Of a DNA stretch of 64,000 nt, positions 29,811-39,694 are shown in pieces (position 1 is the first letter of the stretch; every line of letters begins with the position of its first letter). Source of the DNA: Pycnococcus provasolii (Eukaryota; Chlorophyta; Pseudoscourfieldiophyceae; Pseudoscourfieldiales); NCBI GenBank assembly GCA_049487715.1, contig CP150563.1, positions 62,001 to 126,000 of the forward strand, in the 5' to 3' direction. The translations under genes were made by a program, and so were the position numbers. The notes under the pieces are model-generated. The model was not told the origin of the DNA. It searched no databases and was given only the letters and a program-made list of their open reading frames with translations.

Positions 29811-31226
29811 ATGACGCAGCAACAGCAGCAGCAACAGCACTACCACAACCTCACGCCCAACCTGGCTTCTTTGGGGCGCGCGGCATCGACACCTGAGCTG
29901 ACGACATCCTCCTCGTCATCTTTGGCACAGTACTACTCGCGCCGTCATACGTCAAACAAACTGCAGCGACTTTTTCCATCTCTGGGATCGTGGTCAAAGC
30001 TAAAGGACGCTGCAGAGTCACGACAGCAACATCGGCAGAAATTTTCTCCCCAGCAACTTCGCAGCCTGCTCGTGGTGGGGGCGACTGCGATCCTTCTCGT
30101 GATGTACCTCCTTGCGAGAAACGCAACGCGAATCACGGCGACCACCATGCCGTCGTCATCATCCACGGGGGGTGGAACATACAACAAACACGCTAGCAAC
30201 GGATTATTTACTTGGTTTGAGAAATACTCCGATGACGAGAGTAAGATGACGCAGCAGACTGGCGACGAGGCAACGACGTATCGCCGAATTCCCACAACCG
30301 CTTCCATGCGATGCCCGAGGCAAAACAGCAAACCTTGGGTCGCGTTCGCGGACGAGGACGGTTCGGGAAAGATCTGGCTGCGCACGCGTGGACACCGGCA
30401 CAGACTTGCGGTGATTCTTCCGGTGGAAGCAGGCGTGCTTGGCATGACGCAGAACTCTAAAGTGGCATCGTTATCGCCGTCCACGCAACCGCGCGGCGGT
30501 GGACCTAATAATGGCATCACCTCAATGAAGAAGCTGCGCACGATGGTGCAAGGCCTGTTCGCAAGACTCGAAACGGCAGGGATCGACTACAGCATTTTTA
30601 TCGTCGAAGAGGTGGCGAACAACTCCACCACGACGCCGCCGGAGGAGCAGATGATGATCGCCGCCGAAAGCGACAATAAGGACAACAGCAATAACGTCGT
30701 CGTTTCGCCATCCAATGGCAACCGCAACGTACGTAACATCGCGCTCGCGCGTGCTGTGACGGCATTGCTCAAATCGCACGACGATATCACATTCGACCAA
30801 TTCGCACTGCTCGTGGGCTGGCAGGGCGGCATAGGCAGCAATGTAAAGAACGCGACATCATCATCGCACGTGGCAGCTAGTAGGAGCATGACAACAACAA
30901 TAGATGTGAGCGATCTTCTGCTTCGCCGTGGCGAGCAAGTACGCGCCATACGAGGCGACGTTGGCTGGCTCGCAACACGCGCCGCTCTGCGTGGATACAA
31001 CGTGACGAAGCAGGACGAGGTCTTGTTGGCGACGAAGCTGCATCAAGCAGACTGTTTTCGCGTTGACTTTGCTGGCATCATTCCTTTTGAACTTTATCAT
31101 CAAGGGTGGGAAAACATTTTAGGCACGAACGGCTTGGAGGAGACGACGAAAAAAATCGACGCAGATGGCCGTTACCATGTGATTCCCGCGACTGTCTGGC
31201 TGAAGATCAAGGTCATCGACGCGTGA
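29811..31226 (+). CDS. type II membrane protein, possibly degenerate beta-1,4-galactosyltransferase (GT7) fold
   Basis: The 471-residue protein has a cytosolic Gln/Ser-rich N-terminus, one signal anchor (SLLVVGATAILLVMYLLA, about residues 88-105) and a lumenal domain: the Golgi glycosyltransferase topology. The lumenal part reads HRLAVILPVEAG...MVQGLFARLETAGIDYSIFIVEE...RNIALARAV. This is similar in order to GT7 'AIIIPFRNR..L...L...L.RQ..DY.I.VI.Q....NRA.L.NVG'. Later GDVGWLATRAALRGYN resembles the 'GG..AL....F...NG' step. The DVD metal motif and the WGWGGED acceptor motif are not evident, so the protein may be inactive or belong to another family. The first true ATG of the frame is 29811. 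Homology is a guess from pattern. Confidence 0.5.
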   Translation: MTQQQQQQQHYHNLTPNLASLGRAASTPELTTSSSSSLAQYYSRRHTSNKLQRLFPSLGSWSKLKDAAESRQQHRQKFSPQQLRSLLVVGATAILLVMYLLARNATRITATTMPSSSSTGGGTYNKHASNGLFTWFEKYSDDESKMTQQTGDEATTYRRIPTTASMRCPRQNSKPWVAFADEDGSGKIWLRTRGHRHRLAVILPVEAGVLGMTQNSKVASLSPSTQPRGGGPNNGITSMKKLRTMVQGLFARLETAGIDYSIFIVEEVANNSTTTPPEEQMMIAAESDNKDNSNNVVVSPSNGNRNVRNIALARAVTALLKSHDDITFDQFALLVGWQGGIGSNVKNATSSSHVAASRSMTTTIDVSDLLLRRGEQVRAIRGDVGWLATRAALRGYNVTKQDEVLLATKLHQADCFRVDFAGIIPFELYHQGWENILGTNGLEETTKKIDADGRYHVIPATVWLKIKVIDA

Positions 31227-31404
31227 AGTCTTGCTGACGGAGGACTTATAAAAAAATGTTGCTGTAATTACAATCCACAAAAATGACCTGGCGCCGCCAT
31301 TTTTCCACTTGCCGGAACAAAAAGTAACCAGTGCCGGTAAAATTAAGGCTATGTACACAGGACCTGTATGGAGGACGCAAGCTTTCGATCAAATTCGGTC
31401 ACCT

Positions 31405-33318
31405 CTACTTCTTCTGCTTCCTAGAAGAAGAAGAAGATGATGATGATGAAGAGGTGCCTTTCCTATTCTTGGCAATCGACGTGCACACAGCCTTGTGGCT
31501 CGACCACCCCGCGCGCTGGCACTCTCCGCTGCAGTACAGAGGCTTGAGAGAACACGGACAGTGCCGCAACTTCACCTTGGTCATCACCCCCGTCGGTGTG
31601 ATCGACTCGCTGCCCTCCTCCTTCGCGCACACCGAGCACTTGCGACTCGCGTTCTGCGCCGCGCGTTCCGCATCCTCGCGCTGCATCTGCTCACGCGACG
31701 ACGCCGACATGAAGCCGCCGTGTCGCTCCCAGAACTTCTTCGCTGCGCGCACGGCGCGATCGGAGCGGCCCATCGCGCGCTCCCATTCAGGCGTGCCGAT
31801 AGTCATGCCTCGCGCGGGGCCTTGGCCGTGCCACTGAAAGCGCACGCCGCCCTGCGTGAAGGTGCCAATGCCTGGATTTGGCACATGCTCCTCGATCCAG
31901 CGAGCTGTGGCCGTGTAGCCGTGACACATGCAGTGATCGAATGGTGTGCGCCCCATGCGGTTACGCAGTGAGAAATCTGCACCAGCCTTCGCGAGTTCCT
32001 GCACCGCCGCACGGCACCCGTACATCGCGGCGATCGCGGCGGGGGTGTCACCGTCGCTATCCTTGACGTTCAAGATGTTGGCATCGCGAACACGCGGGTG
32101 CTCCAAGATGGTACGCACCGCTCGCGCCGCCTGGTCCTCCTCCATGATCTCATTTGCGTCCTCACCTCTCGCTTCCTGCTCGTCGACGTTGGCGCCAGCG
32201 CCCGCGGCGAGATGCAAGCATGTTTGCCCTTGGCACTGCCGTGCCGCGGGATCGACACCGTGGTCAAGAAGCATGCGCACACTCATTGCGCACCCAGCCT
32301 GCGCTGCCACGTGTAACGCGCTTGTGCCAGTGTTGTCCGTGGGGCCAGTGCTCGCTCCGGCTTCGAGCAGCGCGGCGAGCATCGCCTCGCGTCCATATCC
32401 AGACGCGCAACTCAAGGCGGTTAGGCGAACGGGAGTGCCGCCATCATCGGGCATTTCGTCGCTTCGCGCATCTAGCTCGATACCTGGCTGCTCCATGAGC
32501 GCACGAAACACGCCGAGGTTGCCCGAGTCTACGGCAAAGATCAACGGCGTAAACCCTCGCGTTCCTTTTTCACGATTTCTATGCCAGTGCTTTGCGTTGA
32601 TGTTCGCGCGTCCCGTGCCGAGGAGTGCGCGAGCACCTCGCTCGACTTTGTTGATGCTAGGGTTGTCTTGGGGCTGGTGCCCCGCGCATTGCAACGCGGT
32701 AAGCCCGTCGTTGTCGAGCGCGTTTGCGTCCACGCCAACCTCCTCCACAGCCCATCGTACGATGTCTTCCCAGCCGTTGCACACCGCGTGATGAAGGAGT
32801 GGCATTCCGCTGCTCGTCGGAATGTGGACGCTGATGTCGCCGCGCTGAAGGAGCGCTCTGGCCGCCTCGACGTCGCCGCCAATTGCAACCTTGAATGTTT
32901 GGTGGCAAACCTTCCAGTCGTTGCCGGGAAAGCCCCAGCGTCCTGGCCAACACACTCGTGCGTGATCTTCTCTGCATGACGCAAGGCACTCCCTACTGCA
33001 GAATTTCGCGAGTTTACATTTTTGGCACTCGATGGCTTGTAAGTCGTTTGTAAGTGAAACCGAGCACGACGCGCAGAGGTTGTTCACGCACGCGCACACC
33101 TCTCGCCGTGCGATATCTGATTGCGGCACGCGTCCGGGCGGCGGTCCCCTGCCCCCCCTGCGGCCGGAGTCGTCACCGGCACCGGCACCGCCACCTCCCA
33201 TCAGTTGCGAGATCATATGCACTGTGCCTATGAAAATCCTCACGAAAATGAATAGGACGAGTAATAACATCTGAAAAATGCCTTGATAGAGGTTTGATAA
33301 AAATCCAAAGAAGTCCAT
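31405..33318 (-). CDS. MYND-ankyrin-MYND protein with N-terminal membrane segment
   Basis: The 637-residue protein starts with a hydrophobic segment (MLLLVLFIFVRIFIGTVHMI, about residues 18-37), then a Gly-rich linker. A MYND zinc finger follows (CASCSV...CQKCKLAKFCSRECLASCREDHARVC, about 80-125). A series of ankyrin repeats comes next (for example GLTALQCAG, GFTPLIFAVDSGNLGVF, LTALSCASGYGREAMLAALLEAGAS, GTSALHVAAQAGCAMSVRMLLDHGVD). A second MYND-like finger sits at the C-terminus (CSVCAKEEG...CPCSLKPLYCSGECQRAGWSSHKAVC). Both domains are protein-interaction modules; no enzymatic domain such as SET is present. The Ser/Lys tail ends RKQKK. The start at 33318 is the first ATG. The function is unknown; a membrane-tethered adaptor is a fair description. 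Confidence 0.8.
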   Translation of the reverse strand: MDFFGFLSNLYQGIFQMLLLVLFIFVRIFIGTVHMISQLMGGGGAGAGDDSGRRGGRGPPPGRVPQSDIARREVCACVNNLCASCSVSLTNDLQAIECQKCKLAKFCSRECLASCREDHARVCWPGRWGFPGNDWKVCHQTFKVAIGGDVEAARALLQRGDISVHIPTSSGMPLLHHAVCNGWEDIVRWAVEEVGVDANALDNDGLTALQCAGHQPQDNPSINKVERGARALLGTGRANINAKHWHRNREKGTRGFTPLIFAVDSGNLGVFRALMEQPGIELDARSDEMPDDGGTPVRLTALSCASGYGREAMLAALLEAGASTGPTDNTGTSALHVAAQAGCAMSVRMLLDHGVDPAARQCQGQTCLHLAAGAGANVDEQEARGEDANEIMEEDQAARAVRTILEHPRVRDANILNVKDSDGDTPAAIAAMYGCRAAVQELAKAGADFSLRNRMGRTPFDHCMCHGYTATARWIEEHVPNPGIGTFTQGGVRFQWHGQGPARGMTIGTPEWERAMGRSDRAVRAAKKFWERHGGFMSASSREQMQREDAERAAQNASRKCSVCAKEEGSESITPTGVMTKVKLRHCPCSLKPLYCSGECQRAGWSSHKAVCTSIAKNRKGTSSSSSSSSSSRKQKK

Positions 33319-33826
33319 CCCGTGAGACAAAAGCAAAGGAGGGACGAGACTTAAGGTGAGTCCTGGGATCGCAAGTGAACGATGTCAAGTGGCGGGATGA
33401 TGATGGGACGGGATGATTAGCACGCACTGCCCGGAGACTACTCTTAACCCCCAATCCCTAACCCCCAATCCCTTTTGGGAACTCAAAGCCATCCCATTCT
33501 TCGTTTAAAAAAAGAGGGAGGGGTTTTTTGCCCGCACGTCGTTTTTGGCGTTTCTGTCTTCACTCGCGCGCCCTCCACTCACTCTGGCCTGCTTCGTCGT
33601 AGGCTCCCATCGTCGTCATCGTCATTCCCTGGAGCACTCGTCTCATCTGTCAGCTGTCTCTCTCTGTGTGTTTCTTGTGTTGTGTCATCATCGGCATCAT
33701 CATCGGCATCGCACACTCGCATTTTGTCAGCGCATCATCATTAGTTGGTGGCGCGCGTGTCCGATACATTATTGATCAATAGTGGGGCACACCTGTGAGG
33801 CTCGTGAACGAACAATCAAATTAGCC
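33319..33826. other. divergent promoter region
   Basis: Telomere-like degenerate repeats (CTAACCCCCAATCCC twice) occur at about 33443-33473, between the divergent MYND-ankyrin and LRR genes. A T/C-rich leader precedes the LRR gene. No other gene is seen. Confidence 0.5.
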
Positions 33827-35731
33827 ATGGTGGACCTTGGGGAGCACGCACAAGACACCCTTGTGGACGTTAATTTGACGACGGACGTTCAGTACCCAGT
33901 CGATTCTGAGAGAACATCGCAATGGGATGACCAAGCAGGAACGCATTTCGAAGGGCTCACAGTATATCGCCTACGACCGGGTGAAATGCTCGCGCTCGTG
34001 GAGACCATCAAGAGCGACACGTGCACATTGCACACGCTGGACCTTCACATCAATGCAGTGGGTGTTGAGGGCGCACGCGCGCTCGCGGAGGCGCTGAGGA
34101 GCGCGACGTGCACATTGCACACGCTGAACCTTCCCAACAACAGAGTGGGTGATGACGGCGCACGCGCGCTCGCGGAGGCCCTCCAGTGCGACACGTGCAC
34201 ATTGCACACGCTGGACCTTCACGAAAGCGAAGTGGGTGATGACGGCGCACGCGCGCTCGCGGAGGCGCTGAGGAGCGAGTCGTGCACCTTGCACACGCTG
34301 CACCTTTACAACAACAGAGTGAGTGCTGACGGCGCACGCGCGCTCGCGGAGGCCCTTCAGTGCGACACGTGCACATTGCACACGCTGGACCTTGCCCGCA
34401 ACGAAGTGGGTGATGACGGCGCACGCGCGCTCGCGGAGGCGCTGAGAAGCGACACGTGCACCTTGCACACGCTGAGCCTTTACGCTAACGGAGTGGGTGA
34501 AGACGGCGCACGCGCGCTCGCGGAGGCGCTGAGGAGCGACACGTGTACATTGCACACGCTGAACCTTGACTACAACAGAGTGGGTGATGACGGCGCACGC
34601 GCGCTCGCGGAGGCGCTGAGGAGCGACACGTGCACATTGCACACGCTGTACCTTCACAGCAATGCAGTGGGTGCTGACGGCGCACGCGCGCTCGCGGAGG
34701 CGCTGAGGAGCGACAAGTGCACCTTGCACACGTTGGACCTTCTCAACAACGGAGTCGGTGATGACGGTGCACGCGCACTCGCGGAGGCGCTGAGGAGCGG
34801 CACGTGCACATTGCACACGCTGATCCTTCACTACAACAGAGTGGGTGATGACGGCGCACGCGCGTTCGCGGAGGCCCTCCAGTGCGACTCGTGCACATTG
34901 CACACGCTGGACGTTAACGACAACAGAGTGGGTGATGACGGCGCACGCGCGTTCGCGGAGGCCCTCAAGAGCGACACGTGCACATTGCACACGCTGGACC
35001 TTGCCGGCAACGATGTGGGTGCTGACGGCGCACGCGCGCTCGCGGAGGCGCTGAGGAGCGAGTCGTGCACCTTGCACACGCTGGAACTTGGCAGCAACGG
35101 AGTGGGTGATGAGGGCGCACGCGCCTTCGCGGAGGCCCTCCAGTGCGACACGTGCACCTTGCACACGCTGGGCCTTGCCAACAACGAAGTGGGTGATGAC
35201 GGCGCACGCGCGCTCGCGGAGGCCCTCAAGAGCGACACGTGCACATTGCACACGCTGGACCTTGCCGGCATTGAAATGGGTGATGACGGCGCACGCGCGC
35301 TCGCGGAGGCGTTGACGAGCGAGTCGTGCACACTGCACACGATGGACTTTAACGACAACGAAGTGGGTGATGACGGCGCACGCGCGTTCGCGAAGGCCCT
35401 CCAGTGCGACTCGTGCACATTGCACACGCTGGGCCTTGCCAACAACGATGTGGGTGATGACGGCGCACGCGCGCTCGCGGAGGCCCTCAAGAGCGACACG
35501 TGCACCTTGCACACGCTGTACCTTAACGACAACGAAGTGGGTGATGACTGCGCACGAGAACTTGACGAAGCACAAGCTCTTTGCCGTACACGTCGTCGCT
35601 GCCGTCATCATGGTTTGTTGCGCGCCATCGTGATGCTCGCCATCTTGCGTAAGCGTGCCTGTGAAGCTGTGTTCCACCCCAAGCGTCTGCGTCGTGAGGG
35701 CGTATTCGACGCGTGGGCGCACGAGGGTTGA
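33827..35731 (+). CDS. ribonuclease-inhibitor-type leucine-rich repeat protein, 18 repeats
   Basis: The 634-residue protein is mostly an LRR array: 18 copies of a 29-residue unit with consensus D-T-C-T-L-H-T-L-x-L-x-x-N-x-V-G-D-D-G-A-R-A-L-A-E-A-L-[RQK]-[SC], from about residue 60 to 585. This is the RI-like LRR class seen in RNH1, NLRC3 and many algal proteins. Variable positions are concentrated after 'HTLxL', on the concave strand, as expected for a binding surface. The DNA units are 87 bp and very similar (the CTTGCACACGCTG box recurs in all), so recent expansion or gene conversion is likely. There is no NACHT, kinase or membrane domain. The C-terminus is a short basic helical tail. The ATG at 33827 (MVDLGEHAQD) is preferred over an upstream non-ATG codon. 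Confidence 0.85.
   Translation: MVDLGEHAQDTLVDVNLTTDVQYPVDSERTSQWDDQAGTHFEGLTVYRLRPGEMLALVETIKSDTCTLHTLDLHINAVGVEGARALAEALRSATCTLHTLNLPNNRVGDDGARALAEALQCDTCTLHTLDLHESEVGDDGARALAEALRSESCTLHTLHLYNNRVSADGARALAEALQCDTCTLHTLDLARNEVGDDGARALAEALRSDTCTLHTLSLYANGVGEDGARALAEALRSDTCTLHTLNLDYNRVGDDGARALAEALRSDTCTLHTLYLHSNAVGADGARALAEALRSDKCTLHTLDLLNNGVGDDGARALAEALRSGTCTLHTLILHYNRVGDDGARAFAEALQCDSCTLHTLDVNDNRVGDDGARAFAEALKSDTCTLHTLDLAGNDVGADGARALAEALRSESCTLHTLELGSNGVGDEGARAFAEALQCDTCTLHTLGLANNEVGDDGARALAEALKSDTCTLHTLDLAGIEMGDDGARALAEALTSESCTLHTMDFNDNEVGDDGARAFAKALQCDSCTLHTLGLANNDVGDDGARALAEALKSDTCTLHTLYLNDNEVGDDCARELDEAQALCRTRRRCRHHGLLRAIVMLAILRKRACEAVFHPKRLRREGVFDAWAHEG
34010..35560 (+). repeat. 87-bp tandem repeat array encoding LRRs
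   Basis: There are about 18 direct 87-bp units in register with the reading frame, each with GATGACGGCGCACGCGCGCT-like and TTGCACACGCTG blocks. Because of the periodicity and absence of stops, the opposite strand also shows a long artificial open frame. Confidence 0.9.
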
Positions 35732-36335
35732 GTTGGCGTACAACATTTCGATTCGCGTGCAGTCGTACGGGGTCCAGTGACGCTGGCGTGGTGTGGCGGG
35801 TGGTGTATTCACATTCATTTGTAAAAGAAGATGGAAAAAGCAATATTTTTTTTCTTGACTATTCAAAATAGTCCTGTTTTGACCTCTTCAAAGAGGGAGA
35901 GCATGGCACGTACGTTCAATATGCGCGCCTTCGATCGTTAGCCGAAGGTGGATGGCTAAGTGATCCGACTGGTTCGGGACCAGAACTTCCCTAACGGGTA
36001 GAGGGATTCGCTCATAATTAGTGACCACATACCTGAACCTTAGTCCTAGTACTGTATGTATGTGTGACAAATCACCATTCATCCAAATAGACTACTCGAT
36101 CCATCGAGCCAGCCTGCGAGCACAAATTGCAAGTTGCAAGAACCAATATTGGCAAGCTCATGTCATGGCCGGAACGAAGTTAAGTTAGACTATCAAATGA
36201 AATGATATCACGTAGGGTAAAGTTTACTGAATATATAGTCTATGGAATAATGATAAACTTTACAAAACGAAAAAACAACGTAAATGGCCATCTCCGATTC
36301 TTAAAATAGCTTAAGGCTTTGTTGACAAGTCATCA
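35732..36335. other. convergent intergenic, no gene seen
   Basis: This is 3' flank shared by the LRR gene (plus) and the proline-rich gene (minus). A small inverted repeat (CTGGT/ACCAG around 35968-35982) and AT-rich stretches are visible. No coding or RNA gene is supported. Confidence 0.5.
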
Positions 36336-39300
36336 TCAAAGCATGCCTCGAAGCTTCTTCTTGCGCTTCTTCTTCTTGCGGAACGTTACCACGGGCTGGG
36401 GCGGAGGTGGCTGCCATCCGCCGGGTGGCGCGTTCGGTGGCGGCAAACTCTGATAGATGCCCATGCGATCCCAAAGACCACCAGCCTCCCATGGCCTACG
36501 CTCGTTGGGATTCAGAGGCGCCGGAGGCGGAGAAGGAGCGAGCTTGTCGAACGATCGAATGCCCATCTGTACCTCGAGTCTCGACGGCGGACTCACAAAG
36601 TCGCAGATGTTTCCGACGCGTGGATCGCGGCATCCGCGTAATTCCGTCTTGCCATGGAGCGCCTCCAGAGAACCTCCGAAGTACACGAGAACCTCGATGC
36701 GCCCACTCTCCTTGACCACATTCGTCGTCGCATTCTCGTAGTCGTGCACAGATCGGCCATGGACGATGCCCTTCACAAGACCCCAGTCGTCGAGCCCGAG
36801 CCGTTCCGCGAGCTCGTCGTCCGGGTCTGCAGAATCGCCGACAACCTTGGCAAGCCGAACGACGTCGCCAATCTTGATCACCGTTCCCTTTGTGTCGCGA
36901 GGCACATTCTTGGGATTCGACTTGTCGACGAGTCCGAGCGCGTTCACCTCCCTTGCGAACGGACGCATGCCGTACGCCTTGTTGATGTGATCGCCGTCTT
37001 CCCATTGTGCACCCTTCACGGAGTTGTCGTGCTCCAGGTGGTGCAACCACGGTGGGGCTGGAGGACGCATCTTCGTCACATCTGCCACGAGGTCATCGCG
37101 CGGTGGCGGATTAGGCGCAGGTGGAGGAGGCAGCGGCGGCGGGCTTGGAGGCGGCGGGATGCGCGGCGGCGGTGGCGGGTGGCGGCGGCACCGTCTCCTC
37201 TCGCGCTCGTCGAAACGATCTTTCCACGCCCAGTCGCGGTAACGGTGGTTAGGATTGACGTCCACGCCGCGGCTCGTCTTGTGCCCCTTGCTCAGCCAAT
37301 CCTGCGCCGCGCTGATCGCGCCGTGACTCTGCTCGAAGCGCGACGCGGACATTTCGCGCAGATGCTCGTCCGTGATGTCGTCTGCACAAGGCGCGTACGG
37401 TGGAAGTGGCGGCGGGGGTGGGGAGTACCGCTCAAGCGCGCCATCCGCAAAACTCACCTCCACGGACGACGCCGGCGGGGGGATATTCCGAGACGTCTCC
37501 GCGGCATCCGCAAGCCTAGGCTTCGGCGTGGACGCATTCGCGAGGCGTTCCGCTTGCGTCTTCAGCAGCTTGTCCATCTCTATGTCATTGGGGCTTGGAG
37601 GCGGTAAGATCTCCAGATCGCCAAGAGATGGCGACGGCGGGGGGCGCATCGTCGGGTCTTTCACGACGGCTGGATCAGCCGTCCAGCCATCTGGCGGAGG
37701 TGGGCTCGGAACACGACCAAGATGAGGCCTGGCTTCAGGATCGGATAGCGCCTCTTGCACCGCCTCCCATCTCTCGCGACGGTCTTGAGAGACGTCGAGC
37801 GGCAAAGCCTCGTTCAGATCGTCGATCGACACGGGACTGCGTGGTTCCGGGGGCACATCAGGCACATCTGGCGGCAGAGGGGGAACGTTCGGCATCGGCG
37901 GGAGTGGTGGCAGGTTCGGTTCGTCTGGAGGAGGAGCCGGAGGTGCGAGATTCGTCGGCGGCTGTGGTGGCGCGTACACGTCGCACACGACGAAGCTCAT
38001 CCCCTCCCTGCTCTCGATTTCCTTCACCTTGCCCTTTCTCATCGCTTTGTACTCGGCGAAGAGCTTCTCGTCAATCACGCACGCACGCCGGCCGGCGCGG
38101 CAATCCTGGAGCAGATACGTTCCTCGCTTGCCATGGTCGAGAGAGAAGAACGAGACGCGCCGGCAGTTCCGCCCCTGCTCGCGTTTCCCGCTGAGATCTT
38201 TCGCGCCGACGACACCCGTGTCCGGGTGCGCCACGGCTGCCATGACCGCGACGGCAGCCACGGGAGGGGGAGGCGGTGTCGGCGGATTAGGCGACGGCGG
38301 AAAGTCGGGGAAGTTCGGCGGCCGTGTTGGTGGCGAAGACATCAAGTCGTCGAGCGGCGGCTGCGGCGGCGGCGGTCTCGGCCGCGGCGGCGGGCTCATC
38401 GCATAGACGTCCGGCAGTGGTGGTGGCATCGTCGGCGGGCTTGGCCAGGCGTCGCGCGCGACGTGTTCGACGTCCACGTCGCGTAGCGCGTGCATGGCCA
38501 CGACGGAGCTGGGACCCGGCGGCCGTGGGTGTGCGGGTGGTTTCGGTGGCGGTGGTATTGCTGGGTGAGGTGGTCGTGGAGCCCTTGGCGGTGGTGGGCT
38601 TGGGATGGGAGGTTCCGAAGGTGGTGGCGGCATGGTTATTTTGTCGTCCAACCATTCCGACCACGACACTTCGTCTGCTGCGCCAGTTGCGGCTGCGGCA
38701 TCTGCGTGCAAAACTTCTGCAAGTGAGGGGTCGTCTGAGTTGTCGTCTGAGGGGCCGTGGTGGCGACTGCTTCTGCGTCTCACGCTGCTGCTGGCCGCGG
38801 CGGCGGCGGTTCGTGTTCGTCCGTTCGCCTTGTTGCCAAGTGTGCTTACAATACTTCTTTGCGGCCCAAGCGACATGCGCACCGCGACCACAACGACGGT
38901 AACGACGACGAGCGCGAGCAGAAGCGTTCGTGACGACGACGGCGGCGGCGATGCGGAGGAGACGTTGGTGGCAGTATGCTTGTTGTGGCCACCACCACCA
39001 CCACCACCACCACCTTGCAGTAGTCGCTGTTCTTTCGCCGTTCCCGGCGTGTGAATTCGCGTGAACTTGTCCGAGCCGGCGCTAGCTTCTGAGCTTCCGG
39101 GCGACGACGCGCCCGAGGACGACGCGCCTGACGAGAGGATGACGAACGACGAGTCGGACGACCCCGCGGCTGACGTCGCCGCCGACGCCGACGAACCCAC
39201 AGCGTCGGGCACAGCGTCAGAGGTCACCCACCCTCCCCCACCACTTCTCGCAGTGGGGACTGCGTTCACTCCAGTGGTTGGAGCACCATTATCACCACCA

Positions 39301-39416
39301 CCACCACCACCACCACCACCCCCACTGGAGTTTTCTTCCAAACCAGAAGAACCAGAAGAACCACCAGCACCGCCAGCACCACCACGCGTTGACGTAATCA
39401 CGCGTTTTCGCCACAT
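36336..39416 (-). CDS. proline-rich type II membrane protein of unknown function
   Basis: The 1026-residue protein has a Gly/Ser-rich cytosolic N-terminus. One hydrophobic anchor follows (TLLLALVVVTVVVVAVRM, near residues 165-182). The long exterior region alternates PPP/SPPPP/PRPPPP runs with short globular parts. The first globular part is CRRVSFFSLDHGKRGTYLLQDCRAGRRACV (about 425-500). The largest (about 850-975) has KGTVIKIGDVVRLAKVVGD and ESGRIEVLVYFGGSLEALHG, with paired cysteines. The Pro-runs resemble hydroxyproline-rich wall or extracellular matrix proteins of green algae. I do not recognise the globular parts. The C-terminus is very basic (RKKKKRKKKLRGML). A glycine-rich plus-strand frame opposite the Pro-runs is a shadow. 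The start at 39416 is the first ATG. Confidence 0.6.
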   Translation of the reverse strand: MWRKRVITSTRGGAGGAGGSSGSSGLEENSSGGGGGGGGGGDNGAPTTGVNAVPTARSGGGGWVTSDAVPDAVGSSASAATSAAGSSDSSFVILSSGASSSGASSPGSSEASAGSDKFTRIHTPGTAKEQRLLQGGGGGGGGGHNKHTATNVSSASPPPSSSRTLLLALVVVTVVVVAVRMSLGPQRSIVSTLGNKANGRTRTAAAAASSSVRRRSSRHHGPSDDNSDDPSLAEVLHADAAAATGAADEVSWSEWLDDKITMPPPPSEPPIPSPPPPRAPRPPHPAIPPPPKPPAHPRPPGPSSVVAMHALRDVDVEHVARDAWPSPPTMPPPLPDVYAMSPPPRPRPPPPQPPLDDLMSSPPTRPPNFPDFPPSPNPPTPPPPPVAAVAVMAAVAHPDTGVVGAKDLSGKREQGRNCRRVSFFSLDHGKRGTYLLQDCRAGRRACVIDEKLFAEYKAMRKGKVKEIESREGMSFVVCDVYAPPQPPTNLAPPAPPPDEPNLPPLPPMPNVPPLPPDVPDVPPEPRSPVSIDDLNEALPLDVSQDRRERWEAVQEALSDPEARPHLGRVPSPPPPDGWTADPAVVKDPTMRPPPSPSLGDLEILPPPSPNDIEMDKLLKTQAERLANASTPKPRLADAAETSRNIPPPASSVEVSFADGALERYSPPPPPLPPYAPCADDITDEHLREMSASRFEQSHGAISAAQDWLSKGHKTSRGVDVNPNHRYRDWAWKDRFDERERRRCRRHPPPPPRIPPPPSPPPLPPPPAPNPPPRDDLVADVTKMRPPAPPWLHHLEHDNSVKGAQWEDGDHINKAYGMRPFAREVNALGLVDKSNPKNVPRDTKGTVIKIGDVVRLAKVVGDSADPDDELAERLGLDDWGLVKGIVHGRSVHDYENATTNVVKESGRIEVLVYFGGSLEALHGKTELRGCRDPRVGNICDFVSPPSRLEVQMGIRSFDKLAPSPPPAPLNPNERRPWEAGGLWDRMGIYQSLPPPNAPPGGWQPPPPQPVVTFRKKKKRKKKLRGML

Positions 39417-39694
39417 GTTGATTGACAAATATGAAAAAACTGATCGAGAGAGAGACCGCGTCCCCCCTCCCCCCCGGAGGGGGGTTCACCCAACATAGTC
39501 TATCGTAGTGGGCCATGGCGGATCCCCAATTCCATGTGGGAAATCTCCGGCTGTGGGTTTCCTGTTGGGATTTTACTCCAGCTTCTTAGACGACGATAAG
39601 TTAGTTATGCCCGCGGGTCATGTGTGCAATGCCATGTTTTGGTGCAACCACTGTTTTGTTTGCTTTGCCGTTGTGTGCAGTGTCCTATCGGATC

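Noticed and set aside
33971-35866. 631-codon open frame antisense to the LRR gene
   Set aside because: It exists only because the 87-bp repeats lack stops in that frame. Its protein is a monotonous ERACAVITH-type repeat and the sense strand encodes proper LRRs.
35960-35990. Possible tRNA T-arm (GGTTCG within CTGGT/ACCAG hairpin)
   Set aside because: The loop is five bases rather than seven, and no acceptor, D or anticodon arms fit around it.
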